Origin: Gracilaria domingensis
Taxonomy: Eukaryota > Rhodophyta > Florideophyceae > Gracilariales > Gracilariaceae
Length of the DNA stretch: 20,848 bases
NCBI GenBank assembly: GCA_022539475.1
Contig: VCMS01000132.1
Location: forward strand, 153,747-174,594
Direction: 5' to 3'
Under the pieces are notes generated by a model, which saw only the letters and a program-made list of their open reading frames with translations, did not search any database and had not been told where the DNA came from. Below are positions 1-8,299 of the stretch, piece after piece; positions within the stretch are counted from its first letter, which is position 1, and every line of letters starts with the position of its first letter. Made by a program: the position numbers and the translations under genes.

Positions 1-719
1 GCGTTCATCAAACCAAATGGCATCCCTGTGAAACGGAATGGTCCTTCATGGGTTGTAAACGGCGTCAGGAGCTTTACGTCTTCGTCCAATGGTATCTGCC
101 AATACCCCTAATTGGCATCCAGCGTGGTGAATACCGTTGTCTCGCCTAAGGAATCGAGACAATCGTCCATTCTGGGAATCAGATAACTGTCTCGTTTGGT
201 CATTGCGTTCAGCCTTCGGCAGTCAATGCAGAACCTTACGGCCCCGTTCTTTTTCGCCGCGAGAACGAAAGGACTTGCCCATTGGGATTCATGCGGTGGT
301 GCTGGGTCGATGACGCTACTCTTGCGCATCTTCGCCAGTTGCTCCGCTACGATCTCGCGTTCATTACGGCCTGTACGGTACGAGTGTTGGTACACTGGCT
401 TAGCGTCATCCTTAAGGTCTATTCGATGTTTCGTAGCCCGAATCTCTCCCAATGGGCCAGACCACATGGATTTAAATTCTCCGAGAAGCTCGATAACCTG
501 TGGGCGGTACGATTCGAATTCTTCTCCAAGATTTACCTCCTCCTCCCAAGTCTCGTCATCCTCGTCGTCATTGGGGATGAATTCATCCCATGAGATTTCC
601 ATGATAACGATCGGAGCTGGTAGTGCAATACCAATGGCAGTACCCTCTGGTAAGCGTACCGGGCGGTCCCGGAAGTTACTCATATTTGTCTGTGTTCTCG
701 TTTTGCTAGTTGAGCGCAC
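1..719 (-). pseudogene. Ty3/gypsy retrotransposon pol fragment (reverse transcriptase N-terminal half), with in-frame stop
   Basis: Read on the minus strand, the frame enters at about 719 with a non-ATG codon; the first ATG is near 681. It contains a run-up typical of Ty3/gypsy pol, with an acidic patch and then a 'PVYQHSYR' segment, followed by RT fingers motifs 'WASPFVLAAKKNGAVRFCID' and 'RRLNAM', then 'DSYLIPRMDDCLDSLG' and 'FTTLDAN'. A TAG at 108-110 follows directly where the family reads DAN-S/W-GYWQI, and the same frame resumes with 'GYWQIPLDED' and 'FTGMPFGLMNA' to the window edge. The YxDD catalytic box lies beyond the left edge and cannot be assessed. No protease or gag is visible on the 5' side (720 onward), so the element looks 5'-truncated. 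The stop makes this copy non-autonomous. Family assignment rests on motif recognition. Confidence 0.85.
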
Positions 720-1129
720 TAGAACAAGATTATCGGACGAAATTAGTCAAAAAATCTGTAAAAATTGCGTATAGGGCTATGTGCAAGCAATTAATTTCAA
801 TTTTTTGTATACTACGCTTTCATGTACTAGGGCTATTTCTCCATTCAATGCAGAACAGTTGACGTACGCCACCACTGCTAGTATATGTTCACGAAATGAA
901 AGTATCAGACGTATTATTTGTCGTCGTGTGAGGACATCATGTGATGTCCACCTCTGCCGCCATGTTTACGTTCGCTAATTTTCTGCATATACTCTAGAAT
1001 AGTCATCATTACTACGACTACCTAGTACAACATTCATCTTATGGAACCGCGCGCATGCATCTCGCCACACCCATACCACTTCAAGTTGCATCCTACTTAG
1101 AACAGTCCACCGCCAACACCCTCCTCTAT
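720..1129. other. Intergenic stretch between the retroelement fragment and the coiled-coil gene
   Basis: No convincing coding sequence, RNA gene or LTR was seen here. Short open frames exist but have no recognisable motifs. The segment is the 5' flank of the truncated pol fragment, and no long terminal repeat, primer-binding site or protease coding was recognised. Confidence 0.4.
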
Positions 1130-1890
1130 CTACGCATCTGCGAAAGACAACGGCCCAAACCCTTTCGCCACATCATCGCCCCCTTCCTCCACATCCTCCC
1201 AGCTCCACTTCTTCTGATATCCCACAACGCTGCTTCCCTTCCACACCGGCTTCGGAACACACCTGAACCCAACCCTAGTCTTCTTCTTTTTCTCCTTCTT
1301 TTCCTTTCCAACCTTCGGTCTCACTTCATCCTCCTCCACCTCTAGCTTCCTCGCTACGATTGGCCTCTTCTCCCCGTACTTCCTCTTTCGGCCCCTCTTC
1401 TTTCTTTCATTACCCGCAACAATTTCATCTTCACCCAAACTCTTCGTAGCCGGCACAAAGTCCCTCGCATCCTCATCTGCATTCACACTAGCCCCATCGA
1501 CCCCGACCCCGACCCCGTTCACAATCCTCAGCGCAGGAGTCACCGGAGTACCTCGGACTTGACGTACATCCTCCCGCTTCTCACTGAGTTCCTTCAGCTT
1601 CCCCTCCAGCTCCTGCACTCGACCCATCAGCTGTTTTTGCCCATCCTTCAATCCCCTTAGCTCCCTAGCAACAAATCTGTGACCTTCTTCGTCAGTCGAC
1701 GCACGTCCTCACCAATGCGGGTCCCCATCACCCCTGCGCACCCCAACATCGCCAACAACCACCAGTCTAGCTCATCCTTGTCCTCCCCTTCATCTTCCTC
1801 CACAAAAATCCTCTTAATCTTCTTATGAGACCTTTCCCCATCGCTGGGATCCCACGGCCACTTCACGTTCGAATGAGACTTGCCGCTCAT
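1130..1890 (-). pseudogene. Coiled-coil protein with basic AT-hook-like segment, one frameshift
   Basis: The minus-strand ATG at 1890 opens a 77-codon frame (WPWDPSDGE, a basic KKIKR stretch, an acidic EEDEGEDKDE run, then 'RRLTKKVTD') that stops at 1657. The adjacent frame continues the same kind of protein (VARELRGLKDGQKQLMGRVQ, ELEGKLKELSEK, a heptad-like coiled coil) to a stop at 1130. The switch lies at a short T run near 1675 (minus strand GATTTG): one extra T would join both parts into about 250 aa. The second half carries 'KKRGRKRKYGEK', resembling an AT-hook/basic DNA-binding patch, and ends acidic. I do not recognise the family. It may be a transposon accessory protein or a host gene. 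The frameshift may be real decay or a homopolymer sequencing error. Confidence 0.5.
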
Positions 1891-1914
1891 GATCAGATTT
1901 CAATGAGCGGGAAC

Positions 1915-2050
1915 GTATCGGCAGGAAGAAGGGAAAGGAAACGGAAAGGGAGGGAAGGGAACGGGAACGGGAACGGAGAGGAACGGAAACGGAAGGGATC
2001 CGAAACAGAAGGGATCCGAAACGGAAGGGATCCGAAACGGGAGAAGACGA
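1915..2050. repeat. Purine/pyrimidine-biased tract with tandem repeats upstream of the coiled-coil gene
   Basis: The plus strand is almost all purine (minus strand pyrimidine-rich). It holds three GGGAAC hexamers near 1959-1978 and three exact-phase 16-bp units at 1991-2006, 2007-2022 and 2023-2038, each [g/a]gaagggatccgaaac, with a BamHI-type GGATCC centre. The tract ends about 25 bp upstream of the ATG at 1890 on the minus strand, so it is in promoter or 5' UTR position. CT-rich tracts are common in fungal promoters, but a regulatory role is inference. Confidence 0.7.
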
Positions 2051-2445
2051 AACTCTATTCGTGCGTAGGCGCTCCGTGAACTTATCACGGCGCGAAAACC
2101 CTGTCATGTATGTACGCGTTTTCACTACCACTGCCTAGCACCCATTCTAATCCTTGCGAAACAAGTTGTTTCTCAAAAATAGTTTCATAAACTCTTGCCC
2201 AATTCCCCAGTTTGCAACCGTTTCCCCCTCTTCATATTACCAATTCTTCACCATCCATGTACCTTATTCCTTACTTATATCACTGTCTTGTCTCATAGTA
2301 TAGTATAAAAACAACCAGTCTAATCAATCGTTTGTGAAAATCATGTTCTCTACATGTTAGTAGCCTCCACTTTTAAAGAAGCGTAATAGTAGAGCTGTTC
2401 TCCTATGTATTGTAACTCACAAACAGTCCACGTTCTAACGAATAA
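2050..2445. promoter_or_regulatory. Intergenic region with a candidate TATA box for the membrane protein gene
   Basis: There is no coding sequence of note. TATAAAA at 2304-2310 lies about 136 bp upstream of the ATG at 2446 in a local AT-rich patch, a plausible core promoter for the plus-strand gene. An initiator and transcription start cannot be placed from sequence alone. Confidence 0.35.
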
Positions 2446-3723
2446 ATGTACTGCATCTCTACAACCATCCAAAGCCCCCTTTACTCTCCTTTGGTACGAA
2501 TTCGAAAACGAAACTGCTCCGCAATGGTCTTTCGCAATACACACCAAGTACGGGAAATCCCGCTAAACGATCGAATGCGTTCTGTATGTATCCAGCTGGA
2601 TGCTTTCCCACATGCAACGTACATCACTTTCAACAACTGCCCTCAGTTACAGTACGACCTCGATGCTGAAGAAGCTCACATTCGTGGGGTGCAAACTCTC
2701 ATCACTCCCGCACTGGAGAATGCGCTCAATGAGCTCTATGAAATACTACATGACACACCACGTCACGAAAGTATTCTGGAACACCCACCCTTTACTCGCG
2801 CTTTTCGAACTCTCCCAGAGCTTTCGAATTATATATATCAGTCAAGATTCTACTCTTGGAATCCTCTCAGCATGTTTTCGCCACCTTCAATGGTGTTATT
2901 TGCTTCATTGTTAACGGTAGCCATAGGCGCGCTTTACGGTATCATCAAGCCCGTCTTGGCCAAAGCGCTTCTATTCAAGCGCTCCTCCCGCCATGCTCAG
3001 CTAGGTTTCACCATTCTATACAGAATTCTGGAAACCATGTTACACATTATTCTCTTCGACCTCGGCTTTTCCCTACATGCCGCAAGATACGGTACCCTCG
3101 CTCTCGGACCGATGATTCCTTCGCACATGACGAGCACCTCTTCCATATTGAGGAATAAATACTTGGGTATAGAGGTCGGTGGCCTTTTCGCTCTCACTCT
3201 CTCCATCTTTGTCACCTATGAACTCCGTCCATCCCCGTCCAACCTTACAGATTCTGTCAGAACAGCCTCTATAGCTTTTTTTCCAGGTGGATTTCTATTC
3301 GGCCTATTCACTATCGTCGTGAACGCACTCTCTATCTTCTACTCTACAGGCAACACCTTTAACAACATTGTACCGCTCTCGTACCGCGTAGGAACTCGAT
3401 GGGAAAGGCTCTGTCTCTACATCCGTCGTGTCCTACACTCCTTCAGAAAGGCTCTCTTTTTCCATGATGTACTGCTCTCCATCAGAATGTTTTTGAACAG
3501 ATTGGTCCCAGTATTCTTCGCCCACACGCTTTCTGAGTCGCTAGAACCATCAGCCTTTCTTATGTACAGAGTTATCCCCCATCTTCTTACAAACACCCTA
3601 TTCGTTGCACTTCTTGTGTGTGCGGGTATTGTCAAGTACGAACCACGGGTCAACCTCAAGAGGTACTTGTGTGCACTCGGAGAGCATCCTAGATCCCAGA
3701 CTGGGCCTCTATTGGAGAAATAA
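2446..3723 (+). CDS. Multi-pass membrane protein of unknown function (425 aa)
   Basis: This is an intact 425-codon frame from ATG 2446 to TAA at 3721-3723; internal ATGs at 2524 and 2572 are alternative starts. The first 140 residues are soluble, acidic in the middle (DLDAEEAH), with no clear signal peptide. Hydrophobic segments follow at roughly residues 147-173, 186-212, 239-260, 273-299, 337-360 and 379-396, giving about six membrane spans with short charged loops. The tail is short and basic. No catalytic or transport motif was recognised. The length of the uninterrupted frame and the regular spacing of hydrophobic blocks support a real gene. It could be a host gene between two mobile elements or cargo of the element to its right; the sequence does not decide. 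Confidence 0.7.
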   Translation: MYCISTTIQSPLYSPLVRIRKRNCSAMVFRNTHQVREIPLNDRMRSVCIQLDAFPHATYITFNNCPQLQYDLDAEEAHIRGVQTLITPALENALNELYEILHDTPRHESILEHPPFTRAFRTLPELSNYIYQSRFYSWNPLSMFSPPSMVLFASLLTVAIGALYGIIKPVLAKALLFKRSSRHAQLGFTILYRILETMLHIILFDLGFSLHAARYGTLALGPMIPSHMTSTSSILRNKYLGIEVGGLFALTLSIFVTYELRPSPSNLTDSVRTASIAFFPGGFLFGLFTIVVNALSIFYSTGNTFNNIVPLSYRVGTRWERLCLYIRRVLHSFRKALFFHDVLLSIRMFLNRLVPVFFAHTLSESLEPSAFLMYRVIPHLLTNTLFVALLVCAGIVKYEPRVNLKRYLCALGEHPRSQTGPLLEK

Positions 3724-3957
3724 TTTCGACACTAGCTACGATAGTTACTAGCACTATTTAGGTAAAGAACAAACATTCAACTCCTTCTTAATGAAGTACC
3801 TTTGTGGAAACATATGAACATATATATAGCACTTGTGACATGGGTTTTTAAGCAAAACAACAATCAATATCTCCAACAACAACAAAACATGGTGACGACA
3901 TCTTCAGATATCCACTCGTCAACTGCAATATCATAAAATCATAAATTAATGGCTCGT
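3724..3957. other. AT-rich intergenic region between convergent genes
   Basis: The membrane-protein gene (plus) and the oxygenase region (minus) converge here. The stretch is AT-rich with ATATATA-type runs and CAACAACAACAA, consistent with 3' untranslated regions. No gene, terminal repeat or target-site duplication was recognised, although this is where the left end of a large element would be expected. Confidence 0.4.
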
Positions 3958-4164
3958 TCAGTTCTCCTCCCCATCCTCTGTCCCTTCCTCCATCCCCTGC
4001 GCTCCATACTTCTCGTCTTCTTCGTCTCTGTCCCCTTCCTCGACCATCAACTCATCCTCTTCGTCCTCGTCCTCCCCATCCTCCACCAGTTCTATGTCCG
4101 CGCAAGACCACCTGTGTTGTCCTTCATTCCCATGAGGTCGTCTTCTTCCACAAAAGTCGCTCAA
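3958..4164 (-). CDS. Acidic C-terminal tail, possibly the end of the oxygenase protein
   Basis: This is a 68-codon minus-strand frame, starting with TTG, directly after the oxygenase stop at 4161. It begins 'LSDFCGRRR' and ends as a strongly acidic run (EDGEDEDEEDE, EEGDRDEEDE, EEGTEDGEE) with a TAA-type stop at 3958. The oxygenase frame reads '...NHHF' then TGA in a run of five Ts; a one-base change in the T run would fuse the tail to it. Acidic tails of this kind are common in nuclear proteins. Low-complexity composition weakens the case, so this is a tentative extension and not an independent gene. Confidence 0.35.
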   Translation of the reverse strand: MSDFCGRRRPHGNEGQHRWSCADIELVEDGEDEDEEDELMVEEGDRDEEDEKYGAQGMEEGTEDGEEN

Positions 4165-5532
4165 AAATGGTGATTCAGATGAACTGCATCCGGCAAACTG
4201 TACTTCTCTGGTACCATATACATATGGTAGCGAAACAGTGGGTTTTCCGGAAATCTTCCATCTTTAGTGCCCGCACCGGCATGAAATACATCCCCCCTCC
4301 CAATAAACACAGACATAGGTGGGACAAAGAACTTTTTCACAACCATTCCTCGTGCCAACCCTTCAAAAGCCTTTGCTGTTACAGCAAAGTGACTGTGGGA
4401 TCCTTCACATATCCAAAGTGGGAACGACACAGTTCCGGAGACCATCACAAAGTACCCCGGGTTCTTCCCCTCCAGCTTGTCTTCGTTTGTCAGGGTCTCG
4501 AAGTCGGTATGTAGTCGCTGGCGCTGGCAAGCCACTCCGGTACATAAGATCCTCGCTCCGGTCCTCGGTGCATACATTCTCTCATTCGGTTGCTTGTTGT
4601 CTTGTAGCCCCAACGCCGCACATATCTAACCAAGCCGAGCATCTAACAAAGCCCTCTTATTGACAAGCAAATGCGTCTCCGGTCTATTCTCCAGCTCGTC
4701 CACTATACTTCTTCTCGTCGTCATATACCTCCCATTATCCGCGTTGATTATAGAAATCCATGTAGTTCGATTCTCTGATACCCTGAGGTCTGGGGCTTCT
4801 TCGAAACTTTTTTTGAAGAAGTCCAATAACTCGACGCTTACATCCGGATCGATGAGCTTGCTGGGACTTTCAGCCATCTTCAAAAGGTCGTTGTCACAAG
4901 CAATGCCTTCCAAAATACAGAAACCTCTCTCCCGAAGCTCAGCCTTCTTGTTCACAAAATATATATACGCGACGGAGTCGTTTTTCACTGCCTCTGCCCA
5001 TAGGTTCCCATCATCAACCTCCCCCTCTCCTACAGCCTCGTTGAGAAGCTTCTGTCCCTGATACGCAGCATGCCAAAACACAGCATGATGTACTCCTTTA
5101 AAGTCCTTCGGCTCGAGCAAATGGCCTCGGTGCTATTTCCGGAGATGTATCGCATCCATCCACGGATATACCGACTTAATCCCGTCCACTCCAGCAGGCC
5201 ACTTGGTAAAAACTGTTCAACAATTTCAACCACGAATCCCCCCCGTCGTAAGGTCCTTCGTCTGCTTTCTTCAGCCCCGGAGGTAGAATTTCCGGGACTG
5301 TGTCGTCGAAAGTATCCGTGTCGTTTCCTCGCGTCTCAACATTCGGCGCTGAATCAGAGTCCGTGTCGCTGCTGAAGGAGATTTGATGAGCTTTGAGGAA
5401 GCTTCTGACCCCTTTTCTTCCGAGCTTACGCAGATGATTGATGAAGAATGTTTCATCTTGGGGCACTTCGCTTACTTTCGCCTTCTTTTGAGCCATGGGG
5501 TTGTTATCGCTCATCATCTTTCTTCGTCGACG
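4161..5532 (-). pseudogene. 2-oxoglutarate/Fe(II)-dependent dioxygenase-like domain, interrupted
   Basis: The minus-strand coding region starts at ATG 5517 (or continues in frame from the upstream ParB region). The N-terminal part (QKKAKVSEV, ETFFINHLRKLGRKG) runs to about 5215. A T5 run at 5208-5212 then shifts frame into 'TKWPAGVDGIKSVYPWMDAI'. A TAG at 5133-5135 and another at 4626-4628 interrupt the continuing frame. The C-terminal 150 codons hold a 2OG/Fe(II) signature: HTD (codons 4509-4511 to 4503-4505), a distal His in 'GDVFHAGAG' (4281-4283) and a following Arg in 'FRYHMY' (4230-4232), with 'ERMYAPRTGARIL' before them. HxD...H binds iron and the Arg would bind 2OG. Oxidation of methylated bases or histones, as in TET/JBP, AlkB or JmjC enzymes, is inference. 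A 39-nt GT-AG segment at 5133-5171 would remove the first TAG as an intron. Confidence 0.65.
5133..5171 (-). other. Candidate 39-nt intron in the oxygenase region
   Basis: On the minus strand this segment starts GTATAT and ends AAATAG, is 39 nt (divisible by three), lies in phase 0 and contains the in-frame TAG. Removing it joins 'GVDGIKS' to 'HRGHLLEPKDF' without changing frame. The length matches the 39-nt candidate intron in the methyltransferase gene. No clear branch motif is seen, and the removed residues (YPWMDAIH) look protein-like, so a nonsense mutation is an equal alternative. Confidence 0.35.
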
Positions 5533-5535
5533 GCT

Positions 5536-7386
5536 TTATCTGGTGCTCCTTCTCAACCCCGCACCACTTGGCCTCACTAAGACCACGTCGCTTCCCACTT
5601 CCTGAACGTCTTCCCCGGCATTCTTCGCCTTAACAAATTTAGAACGCGACGCCCGAGTATCCGGTTTAGTGACTTGGGTCGTAGGCGTGGTCGCTTTTCC
5701 CCCTCCCGCCGTAGAAGACGGCCCCACAGTCGAATTGAAATCCACCCCGACGGACTTCTTCAGCTTTTCACGAGCATAAGCCACCCTTCTCAATATCTTT
5801 CCGCCCCAAAGCTTCTTTGTCGCTGCAGTTTCCAGGCGTGCGGCCTGTGTCGCAAGATACTCACGAAGGCTGAGTTTCTCAAACTTAGTGACTTCAATCT
5901 GCATCTCGTACACTTCCTTCAAAGAGAGTCTCTTTGTTTTCGATACTTCAACGGCCAGCTCATTTAGGGACCGGCAGCATATAAAGAAATACTTCCGTAT
6001 GTCTTCAAAGCGGCCCTTCAGTTTGGACTCTAGTCCCCTCGCAAAATATGCTGCCTGGGCGTCCAGGGTGAAATCGGTTGTGTCCTCATCCATAGAAAAG
6101 AACCCATCACTGGAGATACATGTAATACCAATTTCATTATACTCCCGACACACACTTTCCAAATGCTTCAGCAATCGAGGACTTTTAGCCACCTTCAAAC
6201 CCATCTCCGCAAACCTCGATAGATGCCTGATATGGTACTGACCTATGATTCCGCATACACTTAAGGCACCCGCTACAGCGGTCCTTGTCATGTTGTTCAA
6301 CACTTTCTTCTCCTCTTCAACCATCGCGGTTATAAAGGATACAATAGAATGAACCTTGTCGGCGAAGTTCATAAGTCGGGCCTGTTTCAGTCCATCGTTC
6401 AAAGCATTACCCAGGCTCAGAAGCTCCCTCGTTTTCATCATTTGTCCATTCCTTCTCCTCCATAAGGAAACGGTAAGTCCTTTACACAGTTTCCTTATCT
6501 TTGCATCCTCCTCTCATAGTTCCTTGAGTGCCACAAGATGATGAGCCCCATCTATGAGGATACACGTAACTTTCACCTGATTTCCCTCCACAATCTCCTT
6601 GTCGGACTTACCCGTGACCAAAATAGCAACACTTATCGTTCCAAGCGCCTGAAGAAACCCTTTCCTTCGAGTCTCCGCCTTCAGGGCTTCAACATGCTCC
6701 CGAACTGTCTCTCTCCCAGTTGCGTCCGGGATTTCGATTAGGTCGATGTCGACCTTCACGGACTCGTACTCATAATGGTCCAGGGTGAACTTGAGCGACG
6801 CCAGACTCATATCCACGTCATCCGAAGGTAATTCATCACCTTCGTCGAATAGTTCATTGACGTTTCCAGCCAAGCTCTCCTTCACCAAGGCAACGTCATC
6901 ATCATCCACTTCATCCACATCCACAACTTCCATTCTAGCTCCACTGCGACTCCCAGCCATTGCAATCGCTTCAGCAGGGCTATTTCTTGACGACCCAGAC
7001 TGCACATTCATCGCTGGCTGCTTCCGTAATGCAGAGACCGCACTCTCTGGAGTTGTGGTCAATTGTGCAGTTCCTACCTTTGTACCACCATGGTCTTGCT
7101 TAGATGGAGCTTTAGGAACAGGCCTAGGCGCTGGGGGCGGTACTTCCTTCCCCCCTTTGTTCTTCTGTTGTTGGCCTGGTGTTTTGGTCTGGGCTACCTG
7201 AGGTGGCAACCGCTTCCCACTCGGTGTACGCGGGTGTTTCGGTGTTTCCACCATACGCACTCGTTTCCCTCCTGTCGTGGATGCCGCATTGGTATGCCCT
7301 GATTTCTTACTGGGCACCTGCGGCGTGGTGTTCTGAACGGTCTCACCTGAAGCCATGAAGTTCAAGTCCCGCGCATAGAAACCCAT
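5536..7386 (-). pseudogene. ParB-like domain protein, in frame with the downstream oxygenase, interrupted by stops
   Basis: The frame from 7386 begins 'MGFYARDLNFMASGE' and passes a Pro/Thr/Lys-rich disordered region with basic patches, an acidic stretch (VVDVDEVDDDD), then a ParB/Srx-type domain. The domain has 'VDIDLIEIPDATGRE', 'VEALKAETRRKGFLQALG', and 'VTCILIDGAHHLVALKEL', corresponding to the DGxHRxxAL box with H in place of R. TGA at 6514-6516 follows, but the same frame continues (EEDAKIRKLCKG) into a 300-residue helical region (LSLGNALNDGLKQ, SPRLLKHLESVCREYNE) with a C-terminal basic/Thr-rich linker. TAA at 5536-5538 ends it, yet the frame stays open into the oxygenase N-terminus. 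ParB domains bind DNA, and some act as CTPases or nucleases. The role here is probably DNA targeting of the linked oxygenase (inference). Two stops in one otherwise open frame suggest decay of a single long ORF. Confidence 0.6.
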
Positions 7387-7391
7387 CTTGT

Positions 7392-7740
7392 TTAAGTCCG
7401 CATGGTCTTCGGAATGGAGTCTTCATCCGTACACTTAAAGGGATACGGGTACGGTGTATGGAGCTCCTTCGATACATCAGCTCGCCATATACCGACTATA
7501 TCCTCTCCCGGCTTCCCTTCCAGTGTGTGACCATGCATTTCTCTTCGATAGTCTTTGCCGTCGCCAGCACACTCGATGGCCACCACATCAGCCGTGCCAA
7601 TTGGGACCTTGTCCCCTCCATTCCCCGCGATAAGAAGCGTCACTTTGTCCCCCGGTGCGGGTTTCGCTTTCCCCGGGTTAGAGCTTATACTCTTCTCCGG
7701 ATTCTGTGCTTCCTCACTACTCTTCTTCCCTCCTTCTTTT
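7392..7740 (-). pseudogene. N-terminal beta-rich segment of the ParB/oxygenase protein, in a shifted frame
   Basis: This minus-strand segment reads 'GKKSSEEAQNPEKS', 'GKAKPAPGDKVTLLIAG', 'VPIGTADVVAIECAGDG', 'HGHTLEGKPGEDIVGIWRAD' and 'TPYPYPFKCTDEDS' before a TAA at 7392-7394. Its frame differs from the flanking coding on both sides. A one-base shift near 7400 joins it to 'EDHADLNKMGFYARDL', the start of the ParB frame, and another shift near 7725 joins it to the upstream segment. Alternating hydrophobic residues suggest a small beta-barrel (SH3 or chromo-like) module, but the family is not identified. Two compensating frameshifts, or one unusual intron arrangement, would explain it. Confidence 0.4.
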
Positions 7741-8100
7741 GTCTTCTTCGCACTTCAAAGATGCGGCGTCATGGGGTTGCGAACTTTCCGCGGGTTTCGG
7801 GAGCGCCTCATCTGCCGGGTCCCCAATCCTCTTGGCTCCATTATATAGCGTGTTCGATTTTAGCTTCGTCAAACACCTATAAAGGTTGAATGCAGAACAA
7901 AGCGGTAGTCGTATAATGCTCTGATCACGTCAGCAAACGGCGCACCCGCTCGGTTTGAACACGGTACACGCTTCGCTGTCGGTTGAAGTGTCGCACCCGT
8001 TCGTATCGCATATTTGTATTGCAGCACGCGGAAAGGCTCCCGTGAACATTCGCATCACTTTAAAAGAGTGGTATAGGCGGTTAGGGATGGTGTAGAAGGC
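7720..8100 (-). pseudogene. Probable N-terminal, Cys-containing part of the ParB/oxygenase coding region
   Basis: The minus frame in phase with the ParB domain is open from 8100 to 7933 ('FYTIPNRLYHSFKVMRMFTG', 'RAAIQICDTNGCDTST', 'KPSGCAVC'), hits TGA at 7930-7932 and continues open to 7720 ('LPLCSAFNLYRCLTKLKSN', 'RIGDPADEALPKPAESS', 'CEEDKRRREEE') before TAG at 7717-7719. The composition looks protein-like, and the Cys spacing hints at a metal-binding or disulfide module. No ATG was found in frame near the 5' side, so the true start is unknown. An upstream exon or plain chance are alternatives. Confidence 0.35.
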
Positions 8101-8165
8101 TTAGATGCATACCAGGCAGCATGATCAACCCCCACGGTTCCCCCCTGGTACTCTCCTGTGGTGGC

Positions 8166-8295
8166 CGGATGCGACGTGTTCAGGCCGCGGTCTGGACCGC
8201 AGTCAGCCGAATTCATAGCCTAGATCATGACCATGATCTCGGCTATGAACGCGGCTGACTGCGGTCCAGACCGCGGCCTGAACACGTCGCATCCG
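8166..8295. repeat. 130-bp near-perfect palindrome (foldback)
   Basis: Arms 8166-8220 and 8241-8295 are inverted copies, 55 bp long with two mismatches (AATT versus the CGTT-type pairing near 8210-8211). The centre 8222-8229 / 8232-8239 (AGATCATG/CATGATCT) is itself a perfect inverted repeat around AC, with one mismatch at 8221/8240. The whole 130 bp could therefore extrude as one hairpin. The outer 38 bp equal the terminal repeat of the 8140-9386 element, which suggests two element ends joined head to head. Confidence 0.9.
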
Positions 8296-8299
8296 TCTA

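Noticed and set aside
5213..5429. 217-nt intron with GTAAGC donor in the oxygenase N-terminus, avoiding the T5 frameshift
   Set aside because: It would remove a protein-like stretch, while a single T deletion restores a smooth reading frame; kept only as a remote option.
5533..5560. 24-nt GT-AG segment that would remove the TAA between the ParB and oxygenase parts
   Set aside because: Donor GTTGAG is poor, the length is too short to be credible, and such GT-AG pairs occur by chance.
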